From Thermoplasmata archaeon (GTDB taxonomy: Archaea > Thermoplasmatota > Thermoplasmata > Thermoplasmatales > Thermoplasmataceae): a DNA stretch of 35,965 bases. The notes under the pieces are model-generated. The model was not told where the DNA came from, searched no databases, and saw nothing but the letters and a program-made list of their open reading frames with translations. The stretch is from NCBI GenBank assembly GCA_021850505.1, contig JAJZLW010000063.1, positions 1 to 35,965 of the forward strand. Direction: 5' to 3'. Numbering within the stretch: the first letter of the stretch is position 1; every line of letters begins with the position of its first letter. The translations under genes were made by a program, and so were the position numbers. Shown piece after piece: positions 23,375-33,048 of this stretch.

Positions 23375-26300
23375 ATGACGTTGGAACTTCAAACCACTGA
23401 AACAGATCTTTCAAGACTCAGGAAATTCTTTGCTGCTCACCCAGAAGTTACCGTACTGTCAATTCTTATTGCAGTATATCTGTTTGTAGCCAATTATTTA
23501 GCATGGCCCGCCACTTTTGGGACTAATTTCTTAAATGTGTCTGGTGGAAGTGATCCCTATTATAATTACAGGGTTATCACTTATTTCCTGCAGACAAAGC
23601 ATTACCTGCTGTTTGATCCAGCGATTAATTATCCAGTTGGTACAACAGATCCAAGGAATCCATTCTTTGAGATATTTGTGGTTTTCATTGCCACACTCGC
23701 CAGTCCCTTTTATAATGTTAATTCAGCTGCCACGTTCACTTTCCTAGAATTTGATGCATTATTTGGTGCTTTATTAATTATACCTGTATATCTTATCTCT
23801 AAGGAGATATTTGGGATAAAGGCAGGTATCCTGGCCGCTATCCTGTATACGCTGATGCCAAGCAATCTTTCAGCCGGCATACTTTCCGACGGGAGGATGC
23901 ATACTCCAGAACTCTTGTTTGCCTTTTTTACCATTTACTTTGTCATAAAATCTGTAACCGCGAGCAAGAAGTCCAGGATAGCAAAGGATCTTAATCCATT
24001 TGCATACAAAACAAGGTTATCAGAAATAAGATCATATTTCAACGAAAACAGGTTGTCGACAATCTATGCTCTGCTAGGATCAGCATCTTTAGGTGCTCTT
24101 ATGCTGTCGTGGCAGGGATACGCATATATTGAGGCAATTGTCGGCATATATTTTGTTGTGCAGCTAATGATCAATCTTATAACAAAGCGGCCGACCGGTT
24201 ACATTACTTATCTTTCACTTCTGTTTTTTGTTCTCGCGTTTGTTATGAGTTTCTATTACTACGACAGCATTAATGAGATTTCACCCTGGTATAAGGATGG
24301 TCTTTACATTGCGGTTTTTGTGGTATTCCTTGGTATTCTTGTCAATTTCGTCGGGCGGAGGCCGTGGTTAATTACCCTGCCATTACTTATAATCATAGGC
24401 GGCGGTGTTTTGGTCGGGGCATATTATGCATTTCCTTCTACCGTGTCAAGTATATTGGCAGGTGAGGGGTACTTTATAAAGACAAGGGTATACCAAACAA
24501 TCGCCGAGGCAGCTGCTCCACCACTGGGTGAATATATATCTGGTTTTGGTGTTGGTCAGTTCCTTCTTGGATTAGCGGGTCTTGTCTATACAATATATTT
24601 ATTTTTCAAGAAAAAAACAGATACTTACGTTCTCTTCCTTGTATTTTCACTTGTTTCAATATATATGAGCTTTGCCGCGGCCAGGTTTAACATTACGGCT
24701 GCGCCTGCTTACGCTGCAATGGGTGGTGCAATCCTCGCCTACTTTGCTGGGTTGATAAAAACTGCTGAAATAAGACGCAGAACACCGATGGAGGCAGCTG
24801 GATTTAAGAAGTCAGTCAAGGGAAACCTTTCTCCTGCCAGGGCTGGTTTGATTGCCTTTGTTGTCATACTCATTATTCTGCCTTCTGGTTTTGGCATGTT
24901 TAATGCTGCTGTTCCTGAAAACAATGCTCCAAGGATAAATCAGGATATTTACAATTCACTCCCATATTTTATTCAACCATTAGTTAACTATTCTTCTTCA
25001 AACGACCAGTTTGTTGGAACCTATGGTTTTGGAATCACGAACAGCTCAACTCCGCTCAATCAGGCATTGACATGGCTGGCCACACAGAACACTAACGTAC
25101 CTCTTATTGACAGGCCGGCATTTGTTTCATGGTGGGATTACGGCTTTCAGGAACTGATAGTTGGTCAGCATCCCACCGTAGCTGATGATTTCCAGCAGGG
25201 TTTCCAGGCTACGGGGCAAATGCTTTTGGCACAGAACCAGTCTCAAATAGTTTCTCTCTTCATCGCAAGGGTTCTAGAGGGTTCTTATGACAACAATAGC
25301 AATTCACTACCTTCTAATGTGTATAACACCATGGTAAGCTTCCTTGGTTCAAGCGAGGCATCATTCCTTTATGGCGACATAAAGAACCCCGGAGCTTACA
25401 TAAATATCGTCTTAAATAACCCTTCAGTATACGGGAAATTTATTTCTGGTTTAACAAGCGCAAACGCAATGTTTGCGGTCTTCAGTGGTTCCCTCTCCTC
25501 TAAATATTCCCTAACAACACTCAACAATTTATATTCTTCACTCATAGACGAAACTGGATATAATATTCAGTATGTCACAATAGACCACAATCTTTTCCCT
25601 GTATCAGGGACGGACCCTGGTATTTTTTACGCACCTGAATATCTCACAGATCAGCTCTCCTATTCGTACCAGGGGGAAATTGTTCCGTATCCGTACTACC
25701 AGATTTATGCAATAACATCCAACGCAACGTATCAGTTGAATCAGACACCGACGACCGCTGTTGTAACAGGTTATAACATCGCATATTGCCCAGCTTTCTA
25801 TAATTCAACGATTTACAGATTTACAGTGGGGTATCCACCTTCTGTAGTCGGGTCTTCACAGGGGATACCAGGACTTACCGTTAACCAGACATCTGCACCC
25901 ATAATGCCTGCGTGGAATATGAGCAACTTTGAGATAGTTTATGCAAATGTGCCATGGAATCCTTATACCAATTACCAGAATCACACCAACGCTTTCAAAC
26001 TCATACCGATACAAACAGCCTACCAGTACGAGCAGGAGCATTACGGTACTTCAATACTACTTCCTACACTTGGGAGCATTCAGGGTGCCTATGACCCAAT
26101 CGTTGCCTACTATCCCGGGGCTATTATAAGTGGTAGAGTTACGACACCAAGTGGTCAAGCTGTTCCCGGAGCACATGTTACTCTGTTCGATCAGTATGGG
26201 ATTCCTCACGATATTACTACAACAAACGCCAATGGCTATTACTGCTTAATAGGTGTTCCTGGAAACGATTCCATTTATGTGACAGAAGGACAGTTAAACA

Positions 26301-29300
26301 GTCAGTACCTCATTGGGGCTTCGGACCTTAATAACACCAATATAACAGTTACCCAAGCGCAGGCAGAAAGATTAGTTTCTGCAAATTCGGTTGGGGGGAT
26401 CCCCGGCTATAGGATAACTGAAAACTTTATTGCAAAATCAGGCAATCTTACCGGCAACCTGGAGTTCGTTCTTAAATATACAGCCAATGACACAAAAACA
26501 GTTTCTGCAGGGAATGGCACTCTTAAATTCACTAATGGTGAAGATGCAGCCCAGTATACTGTTAATGTAGTAAACGGGAATTATACTTTGAGCTATGCAG
26601 TTCCAGCTACATATAATGTAAGCTATCTGTCTAACGGAAAATGTTACGATAATTTCACGTCAGTATCAGTGAATTCAGGTTCGACCTCTAATAATAACCT
26701 GAAAATTAAAATGGACAGAATACAGTTATCCGTGTTCACTGGAAATTATCCACTTAATGGGGCCAAGACTTTTGCGGTATCACCTCAATTCAATGCGACA
26801 TCGGTTACGAATTCAACCGGTATTTCCAATCTTTTTGTTCCACCGGGAAATTATACCCTATTTACAAGAGGCCAGGGCTTTATTTCCAACAGGCAGTACA
26901 TTAATTTCACCTTATGGGGACTAAACGCCTCCTTTATCATCAGTCCAGTTCTGTCTGCGTGTGTTTCCGGTCAGGTACTGAATTCCAACCCTTCTACGAT
27001 TTATTTCTATAGAAGTGGTCAGATTTCAGATTCATGGAATGCACCTGTCATAAATGGCAAATTTTCTATCGATATTCCTGTTGGGTATTACACTGTTTAT
27101 GCTTCAAAGGGGAACAATGTTTTTGCATCTTCCTATTTTATCACAAATAACACGACCATAAATATCTCACTTCAGCCTTCATATAATCTCAATCTATCAG
27201 CATATTCCAGATCAACGGCCAACGGATCTGGTTTCTTTGAAGTCATTTCAGATTCCGCACTGCTCATTTCCCCGACTTCTAGTTCATATAATTTCAACTT
27301 CAGCATACCTGGGAATGTTTACTCGATAGCAGCGGAATTCAAGTCAAACGGCATAATAACAGGATCGATTATGCAGATGGAGATATTGGGCAATTATCAG
27401 CTTCAACTCCCTCTTAACTATAAAACAAATGTAAGTATTGGTACCCTTGATACTCAGTTTAAGAAATTTTTCCCTGATACGGGAGTGGTTATGGAATATC
27501 AAAACGGCCTACCAATATTTGCCGCGCCGGTGACTTCGTCCGGAACATCTTTTGTAATCCACCCAATATCTGCAAAAAGTGCATATCAACTTGACCTTAT
27601 TTCGCCCGGGTTTGAGAAGGCGGTTTCGACTCTTTCTGGTAATTCGACGTCGGTCGGCTTGGTCATGACACCTTATACATCAACATTAAACTTAAACTTA
27701 AGAACTTCAGTGGCAAGCAATCTCTCGGTCACCGCCACTCTTTACGGAGTAGATTCCTATGTGGTTTCTATATCGAACGGGACAGGATCCTGTCCAGTTT
27801 TCCCTGGTGTATATTCACTTTCCCTTTTCTCCAATAGTGCTGCGGTAAATTCAGTAAATCAGATTGTGACAGTACCTGTGAGTGCAACTTCTTACTTTAC
27901 TTCTGCTTATACATCAATATTTTCTATAAGATCCTCGACTGGAACATCAGTTATTTTCAATCATGATGGAATACGCGTTAACCCGACTGGATTGGCTCCG
28001 GGTCAATACACAGTGTATGTTCTGAATGGAACTGAGGCAAACATTTCCGAAGTATATATAACCTCGAATACGACTGTTTATCCTGTCTACCAGCCAAGTT
28101 TATCTGTTACATTAAATAATTCACTTGGGACATCAGGTGGTGAATATCTCATATCTTCCCAATCAGGTCTAATTTCTACTTCAAATAATTATGTTATCCT
28201 GCCAGTTGGAACTTACGGTATTAAATATATCAGGAATTATACTTTAAATCATGTAAGATACACGGAATCTGGATCTGGCCAGTTTTTACTGAACAAAGCG
28301 GGCAATGTTGTTGTTCCTGTCACAGAAAAAGTGGTTTCTGTTAACGTAAATGGTACGACAATTTATAACGGGGCACCCCTGCCTTACAGCCGTATTTTCG
28401 CTTATAATTCAACCGGTTCAATTGTTAATTACACAGTGAGTAATGCATATGGTCAGTACTCAATGAATCTGCCCAGCAGCAACTACACATTATATGCCAC
28501 ACTGAATTCGAGTCACCTTGCCGGATTTGATTATCTGCTTATTAATTCAAATTATGTTTCGTTCTCCAACAATATATACTTGAGAAATTCATATCTGACC
28601 AAAATATACGTTTCCAGGTTAAATCTCCCGGTCACTTCAAACGTCACAATTTCATTTAATTCTTCTGTTATATTATATAACACGACTTATCCGGGGATAT
28701 ATCTGCCGACAGGCATCTACACTTTCAGCGCTCAGGAAAATATAACACAGACTAATTACACCGGCGCTTCTCTAAACGTGTCATGGAGCACTTCAACAAC
28801 AGAATTAGTTAATACTCCCAATACATACATTACCCTCTCCCTTTCAAGGGTTGACATTTACAGATTTAGCTCTGGTATGATTTCAAACGTTACCTCTGCC
28901 AACGAAAGTCAAAACGTGTCAAACATCGAATTTTATATTGTAAACAATGGCAATACAGCGGTTAATCTTACATTCTCCTCCGGTTCTGCCGGTATAACTG
29001 CATCCGTAAACAGGTCCAAGGTCTATGTTGAGCCTGGCCAGAAAGTATTGCTGAGCGCAAATGTGGTTCTACCTAACAATCTTCCCGCAGGCAAGAACAG
29101 GATAATTCTTAATGCAACCTATGGTTCATCTGTATATAAAATAAGCCTGTTTGTCAATATTGTCAAACACCCAGGATTCAGGGTTTACCTTGTACCCTCA
29201 CTTGACTCAGTTTACGGTTCCAGGATCAGTATTCCAATCAGGATACAGAATACTGGAAACACAAATCTGTCAATCAGTGCGGTTCTTGACTCAGCTAATC

Positions 29301-29644
29301 TTTCCTCAGAATACTATTGGAACTCAAGTTTGAGTTCCTCTGCCATTAAGGTTCAATATTTCAGCACCGCATCAGTATTCCTGAACATCTCGCAGATCAA
29401 GACCTCGTTCTTTACTGGAACCGCAAGCCTCATGTTTTCAACCGCCAACCTGAAGAGCCAGGCACTTAACGTAACTGTTAATTTCCCAAGCTCAGTAAGC
29501 CTTAAATTGCAAACGACCGGTACCAGAATTACAACATTTACCGGCGATCCCACACTTACTTTAATTACCGGGATTATTATCATAGCAGCATCAGTCGTAA
29601 TTGGATTAATCGCTGCTTCTGCCAGGGGAAGGAGGAAGAGATGA
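23375..29644 (+). CDS. aglB: Oligosaccharyltransferase AglB/STT3 with giant extracytoplasmic tail
   Basis: This 2089-residue GT66 enzyme transfers the lipid-linked glycan to Asn in N-x-S/T on the outer face of the membrane. It has an N-terminal helix bundle of about thirteen membrane segments (to about residue 510), with the first acidic loop GGSDPYYNY (D60) and the second region SDGRMHTPE. The signature WWDYG is at 586-590, followed by GQHPTVADDFQQGFQ. Known AglB proteins are usually 600-1000 residues. Here, from about residue 915, a tail of some 1150 residues follows. It starts with a carboxypeptidase-regulatory-like module (GRVTTPSGQAVPGAHVTLFD), continues through many beta-sandwich repeats of the form PxGxYTxY and ends in a CARDB-like part with a single membrane helix (about 2063-2083) and basic residues. 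The tail holds about fifty sequons. ATGA overlap couples it to the next gene. Confidence 0.93.
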   Translation: MTLELQTTETDLSRLRKFFAAHPEVTVLSILIAVYLFVANYLAWPATFGTNFLNVSGGSDPYYNYRVITYFLQTKHYLLFDPAINYPVGTTDPRNPFFEIFVVFIATLASPFYNVNSAATFTFLEFDALFGALLIIPVYLISKEIFGIKAGILAAILYTLMPSNLSAGILSDGRMHTPELLFAFFTIYFVIKSVTASKKSRIAKDLNPFAYKTRLSEIRSYFNENRLSTIYALLGSASLGALMLSWQGYAYIEAIVGIYFVVQLMINLITKRPTGYITYLSLLFFVLAFVMSFYYYDSINEISPWYKDGLYIAVFVVFLGILVNFVGRRPWLITLPLLIIIGGGVLVGAYYAFPSTVSSILAGEGYFIKTRVYQTIAEAAAPPLGEYISGFGVGQFLLGLAGLVYTIYLFFKKKTDTYVLFLVFSLVSIYMSFAAARFNITAAPAYAAMGGAILAYFAGLIKTAEIRRRTPMEAAGFKKSVKGNLSPARAGLIAFVVILIILPSGFGMFNAAVPENNAPRINQDIYNSLPYFIQPLVNYSSSNDQFVGTYGFGITNSSTPLNQALTWLATQNTNVPLIDRPAFVSWWDYGFQELIVGQHPTVADDFQQGFQATGQMLLAQNQSQIVSLFIARVLEGSYDNNSNSLPSNVYNTMVSFLGSSEASFLYGDIKNPGAYINIVLNNPSVYGKFISGLTSANAMFAVFSGSLSSKYSLTTLNNLYSSLIDETGYNIQYVTIDHNLFPVSGTDPGIFYAPEYLTDQLSYSYQGEIVPYPYYQIYAITSNATYQLNQTPTTAVVTGYNIAYCPAFYNSTIYRFTVGYPPSVVGSSQGIPGLTVNQTSAPIMPAWNMSNFEIVYANVPWNPYTNYQNHTNAFKLIPIQTAYQYEQEHYGTSILLPTLGSIQGAYDPIVAYYPGAIISGRVTTPSGQAVPGAHVTLFDQYGIPHDITTTNANGYYCLIGVPGNDSIYVTEGQLNSQYLIGASDLNNTNITVTQAQAERLVSANSVGGIPGYRITENFIAKSGNLTGNLEFVLKYTANDTKTVSAGNGTLKFTNGEDAAQYTVNVVNGNYTLSYAVPATYNVSYLSNGKCYDNFTSVSVNSGSTSNNNLKIKMDRIQLSVFTGNYPLNGAKTFAVSPQFNATSVTNSTGISNLFVPPGNYTLFTRGQGFISNRQYINFTLWGLNASFIISPVLSACVSGQVLNSNPSTIYFYRSGQISDSWNAPVINGKFSIDIPVGYYTVYASKGNNVFASSYFITNNTTINISLQPSYNLNLSAYSRSTANGSGFFEVISDSALLISPTSSSYNFNFSIPGNVYSIAAEFKSNGIITGSIMQMEILGNYQLQLPLNYKTNVSIGTLDTQFKKFFPDTGVVMEYQNGLPIFAAPVTSSGTSFVIHPISAKSAYQLDLISPGFEKAVSTLSGNSTSVGLVMTPYTSTLNLNLRTSVASNLSVTATLYGVDSYVVSISNGTGSCPVFPGVYSLSLFSNSAAVNSVNQIVTVPVSATSYFTSAYTSIFSIRSSTGTSVIFNHDGIRVNPTGLAPGQYTVYVLNGTEANISEVYITSNTTVYPVYQPSLSVTLNNSLGTSGGEYLISSQSGLISTSNNYVILPVGTYGIKYIRNYTLNHVRYTESGSGQFLLNKAGNVVVPVTEKVVSVNVNGTTIYNGAPLPYSRIFAYNSTGSIVNYTVSNAYGQYSMNLPSSNYTLYATLNSSHLAGFDYLLINSNYVSFSNNIYLRNSYLTKIYVSRLNLPVTSNVTISFNSSVILYNTTYPGIYLPTGIYTFSAQENITQTNYTGASLNVSWSTSTTELVNTPNTYITLSLSRVDIYRFSSGMISNVTSANESQNVSNIEFYIVNNGNTAVNLTFSSGSAGITASVNRSKVYVEPGQKVLLSANVVLPNNLPAGKNRIILNATYGSSVYKISLFVNIVKHPGFRVYLVPSLDSVYGSRISIPIRIQNTGNTNLSISAVLDSANLSSEYYWNSSLSSSAIKVQYFSTASVFLNISQIKTSFFTGTASLMFSTANLKSQALNVTVNFPSSVSLKLQTTGTRITTFTGDPTLTLITGIIIIAASVVIGLIAASARGRRKR

Positions 29645-30417
29645 AGAGACTTCTCTTTTTAGTTGCAGTCGTGGCAATAATGCTGATGCCGGCAATCTCG
29701 TTGGCTGGTTCAGGGAGCGGTTCAGTCTATCCTTCTATTTTTTCATCCACAGTTGAATACCATACTGTTTACACCGGCGAAAGCTTTTCACTTTACGTAA
29801 ATTCAACTTACGGTTTCAATAACTATTCGGCTCTTTTATTGTTCTCTGGTAATAACTTAACGGGTATATCACCAGGGACGAGTTTAAACATTACAAAAGA
29901 TTCCTCCCCATATATGCAGTTCAACATAACTGCACCATCCTGCGCTGAGGATCTTAATGTTCTCCTCGAGACATCGGCAGAAGCTGGCAGTAATATTGTT
30001 TCATATTCAACAACCTTCACAATTCAGGTAGTGGATCCAATAAATCTGTCAGCCACGATTTCCAATCCTACACAATACACATTGCATAATGTGACTGTGA
30101 CTTTTGCCATAAACGGTGTTAATGTCTCGACTCAAGTTATTTCCAGTCTGGCTCCATATGCATCAACTGTTGTGAATACTAAAACTCCAGATCGGTATCT
30201 GTTATCAAACGGGAATAACGCAGTAAACGTATATGTGGACACTCCTGTAGTTACTATAAAGGGTGCAACCTCAACATTCTATTATGGAACTCCACCTAAC
30301 TATACCTGGATATATTATGTTGCCGCAGTAGTCATTGCCTTCATGCTTTTCCTGGTCTTTGGAGCTTCCAGACGCGTTCCGCAGATTAGAAGACCGAAAT
30401 GGAGAAAGAAGCAGTAA
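29641..30417 (+). CDS. Secreted, C-terminally membrane-anchored beta-sandwich protein coupled to AglB
   Basis: This 258-residue protein has a signal peptide (about 1-23, ending around ISLAGSG), an outer domain of about 190 residues with regular beta strands and several N-x-S/T sequons, and a C-terminal helix (about 221-241) followed by a basic tail ending RRPKWRKKQ. The domain resembles CARDB/Ig-like modules, and its end is similar in layout to the end of the AglB tail. The ATG overlaps the aglB stop (ATGA), so the two are likely made in equal amounts. A role as an accessory or stabilising subunit of the oligosaccharyltransferase is inferred from that coupling only; archaeal OST is otherwise regarded as a single-subunit enzyme. 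The stop lies 1 base from the convergent RuvC-like gene. Confidence 0.72.
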   Translation: MKRLLFLVAVVAIMLMPAISLAGSGSGSVYPSIFSSTVEYHTVYTGESFSLYVNSTYGFNNYSALLLFSGNNLTGISPGTSLNITKDSSPYMQFNITAPSCAEDLNVLLETSAEAGSNIVSYSTTFTIQVVDPINLSATISNPTQYTLHNVTVTFAINGVNVSTQVISSLAPYASTVVNTKTPDRYLLSNGNNAVNVYVDTPVVTIKGATSTFYYGTPPNYTWIYYVAAVVIAFMLFLVFGASRRVPQIRRPKWRKKQ

Positions 30418-30418
30418 C

Positions 30419-31069
30419 TCAGGCAGTCTTGATTAGTGCTCTTCTAAGTGTCGTAAATTCAATCTCATAAAGATCCCGTCTTCTATGCCCGGTGTAAGCA
30501 GGGTAAGAAACCATACCGCCATTTGCTATCCGGGCGGCAGATAGTGCGTTATCATGCATTTTATGGGGCTGGCTTGTATTCGATTCATCAATCATTTCAA
30601 CTGCAAATCCATTCTTTTTAAGTTCAATTATAATCTGATTCCTGTTGGGTATGTCGCCATCGCCCACTCTAACCAGGAAAGATCTACAGGAATAACCGTC
30701 GGCGGCTTTTTCAACGTTTCTGATAAGTGTTTCCTTATCCGCACATTCAAAAGCTTCAATCAGGATGCCGTCGGCCATAACTGCGAACCCAGGCTTTGGT
30801 CCAGGATCTATCCCAATAACCACCACGTTAAACCTGTCTTTTCCAATCAGGAAAGATATACCTTTCCGCACAGCAGATAGAGGATCTGAGCATCTTAACT
30901 GATCGCCTGATATTGATTGATCGTCGTTAGAGCTTATTATAACAGCTACATCTTTAGGTATTTCCATCGACTCGGTAATAGATACAAAAGGAAGACCCCA
31001 GTTCTTGAGGATTTTTAATATTTCATGGTAAAATCTGAAGTCGCGGGTATAGATACCTAACCTTCGCAT
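30419..31069 (-). CDS. RuvC/RNase H-fold protein, putative nuclease, unknown function
   Basis: This 216-residue protein has an N-terminal Rossmann-like segment (about 1-75: RLGIYTRDFRFYHEIL, then VAVIISSNDD). A ribonuclease H/RuvC-like core begins with VVVIGIDPGPKPGFAVM (D88). Further acidic residues are in the expected order: E105 or E108 in ILIEAFE, D137/D139 in RVGDGD, and D173 in KMHDNALSAARIA, which resembles the last catalytic Asp of RuvC-like folds. A DNA or RNA nuclease is therefore likely, possibly acting on branched DNA, but no tested homolog is known to me. Its neighbour on the same strand is the RecJ-like nuclease, 89 bases upstream, which suggests a shared role in DNA repair or replication. 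Confidence 0.62.
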   Translation of the reverse strand: MRRLGIYTRDFRFYHEILKILKNWGLPFVSITESMEIPKDVAVIISSNDDQSISGDQLRCSDPLSAVRKGISFLIGKDRFNVVVIGIDPGPKPGFAVMADGILIEAFECADKETLIRNVEKAADGYSCRSFLVRVGDGDIPNRNQIIIELKKNGFAVEMIDESNTSQPHKMHDNALSAARIANGGMVSYPAYTGHRRRDLYEIEFTTLRRALIKTA

Positions 31070-31158
31070 TCGCAGCTTAAATTGACTGATAGTATATAGT
31101 TTTGTGGCTCCTTTAAGAACAAAATTTCACATGACAAACCCCGTGAAGGAATTAAATT

Positions 31159-32505
31159 TCAGTCATCCTTCTTTGAAGACTCTTTCAGAATCCGGTTGAC
31201 AAGTTCAATAAATTCTTTCTCCTTTCCCTTCGGTATTATACCGCCTGCTGCAACATCATGGCCGCCGCCAGAACCACCAACCTGTTCGCAGGCTGCCCTG
31301 AGTACAGTTGCGAGATTAAGTCCATTATCAACCATCCTTATAGTACCTCTTGCTGACAATTTTGTTTTATCATCGCTTACGTTAAAGCCAACAATAGGCT
31401 TGCTCTGATCAGCAACATACAGCATTAAGAGATCACTTATTTTCCCAGCCATCTCAGATTCAGGCGCATAAAAGAACTGAACATGTGAAAGGCTTACGAT
31501 TTCTGATATTGATCTGTATACGTAATCTATGAGCCTGGTTTTATACGTCTTCCATCCATTTATCACTTCTTCCCTCAGGTTCTGGTCACCAAGGAAGTAC
31601 TGGACGGCAACTGAATTTTTTCCCACCCTTGCATTTCCATCGATTATGCTGCTGACCTCTTTTGAATTGTAATCTAAACCATTGAATCTCATCATATCAG
31701 ATTCGATATATTTTATAGCTTCTATTCCACATCCCTGTAACAGTAATCTGGCTGTAAGTTTCTTTTCAAGTGATCTAATCTGATCTTCTGTGAGTTTCCC
31801 AGGGTTTGTATCATGCGGTATTTTGAGTTCGGTCAGGAGTCTTTTGACTTCATCAGGTTTTCCGGTGAGACCATTGAAGAATGGATCCGTGGAATATACG
31901 ATTGCGTCCAGAATAGTTGTACCTTCCAGACTTATATTGCGCTCGTTTAGATACACAGAGGAATATTCATCGAGTATCATTTTATTCAGGCCTGAGATGC
32001 CACCTAGATCCTGCTTATCAGCTATCATTCCAGATACGAAGAAAGGTATCAAGTCACTATTAGATTCAGATACCGCAAGGGAGAACACCATCGCCATGGT
32101 AGAACCACATGCTCCTCTTGTACCGTCAATTCCAAAATCACGTGCATTAATGTTCAGAGCACGCGCAGGTGATGGTTTGTAAAAATGATGATCGAGAACA
32201 ATAATTTTCTCAAACTCAGGTGTGTATCCTACCTGATCTGAGCCAGCATCCACTACGATTGTTAGGTAATCTGGATATTCCAGAATCATTTTTCTAAAAT
32301 CTTCCCCAAGAAGGCTCTTTATGTAACTTAGATGAATCTTTTTTCCCATCCTCAGAAGGGTTTTTACAAGTATTATTGCGGAGCTGGTTCCGTCACCATC
32401 GTAGTGTGCTATGATCCTGATATAATCCTCAGTCTCAACAAGCTTTACTGCGTCTTCAAGCTTATTATGAAATTCTGTACCGATAATTCTCTTAACCGAA
32501 CTCAT
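31159..32505 (-). CDS. recJ: Archaeal RecJ-like DHH-family exonuclease
   Basis: This 448-residue phosphoesterase of the DHH family has H34, D36 and D38 in AHYDGDG, D86 in VVDAGSD, the D105-H106-H107 triad in VLDHHFYKP and GACGSTMAM. A DHHA1 domain ends with GGSGGGHDVAAGG. Archaeal RecJ-like proteins are manganese-dependent exonucleases on single-stranded DNA or RNA, and some bind the replicative GINS complex (GAN). The bacterial OB-fold domain is absent, as usual in archaea. The start overlaps the uS15 stop by four bases (32502-32505), so the two genes are co-translated, a known archaeal arrangement. The gene symbol refers to the family. Confidence 0.9.
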   Translation of the reverse strand: MSSVKRIIGTEFHNKLEDAVKLVETEDYIRIIAHYDGDGTSSAIILVKTLLRMGKKIHLSYIKSLLGEDFRKMILEYPDYLTIVVDAGSDQVGYTPEFEKIIVLDHHFYKPSPARALNINARDFGIDGTRGACGSTMAMVFSLAVSESNSDLIPFFVSGMIADKQDLGGISGLNKMILDEYSSVYLNERNISLEGTTILDAIVYSTDPFFNGLTGKPDEVKRLLTELKIPHDTNPGKLTEDQIRSLEKKLTARLLLQGCGIEAIKYIESDMMRFNGLDYNSKEVSSIIDGNARVGKNSVAVQYFLGDQNLREEVINGWKTYKTRLIDYVYRSISEIVSLSHVQFFYAPESEMAGKISDLLMLYVADQSKPIVGFNVSDDKTKLSARGTIRMVDNGLNLATVLRAACEQVGGSGGGHDVAAGGIIPKGKEKEFIELVNRILKESSKKDD

Positions 32506-32939
32506 AGAACCTTGTCAAGGTTCCATCTTTCTGGAAGAATGCTGTTTGATTTGTAATATTTAACAAGTCTGAGAATTTTGGCCATTATCAGTGATGCCCC
32601 TCTCTCATTGCTCTTATCACGCGGATTTAACTGAATATGTGCAGATGCTCTCTTGTATTTTTTAATCAGGCTGTACAGATCGTCCGGTATTTCAGTAGAT
32701 TCGCCCTTTTCCTTCAAAATCTTCCCAACTTTTTTCCCGAGTATAACTTTCGTGGATGGAACCGCGAATTGATCCCTCAGTTTTATGCCTATTTCCGAGG
32801 ATGTAGACCCGGATCTTTTAGCCTGAACAATTACGTCCGTTATCTCTTCTTCCGACATTTTTACCCACGATGGTTTTTCCGTATACTTATTCCTGTGTGA
32901 ACCTGCTTTTCCTTTCTTTCTAGTATGCATTCGCGCCAT
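32502..32939 (-). CDS. rps15: Small-subunit ribosomal protein uS15
   Basis: This 145-residue protein has the archaeal/eukaryotic uS15 layout. The N-terminal extension MARMHTRKKGKAGSHR is followed by the motif KPSWVKMSEEEITDVIVQ and the S15 core helices, including YKRASAHIQLNPRDKSNERG. It binds the three-way junction of helices 20-22 in 16S rRNA. An AAGGT sequence 8 to 12 bases upstream of the ATG could serve as ribosome-binding site, unlike the leaderless genes around it. It is the first gene of an operon with recJ. Confidence 0.97.
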   Translation of the reverse strand: MARMHTRKKGKAGSHRNKYTEKPSWVKMSEEEITDVIVQAKRSGSTSSEIGIKLRDQFAVPSTKVILGKKVGKILKEKGESTEIPDDLYSLIKKYKRASAHIQLNPRDKSNERGASLIMAKILRLVKYYKSNSILPERWNLDKVL

Positions 32940-33048
32940 TTTAAATAACCTTAATCAAATCCACGAATGTGAAACATATTAATGTAATTTATGTTATAAG
33001 ATAACCATATGATAGAAAAATTGGCAAATCACCGGAATATTCGAATAA

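Noticed and set aside
23375..29644. Idea that the long AglB frame is a false fusion of aglB with a separate surface-protein gene
   Set aside because: The frame is continuous with consistent codon use, and no internal stop is present. The tail lacks its own signal peptide, and the end has a single anchor, so one protein is the simpler reading.
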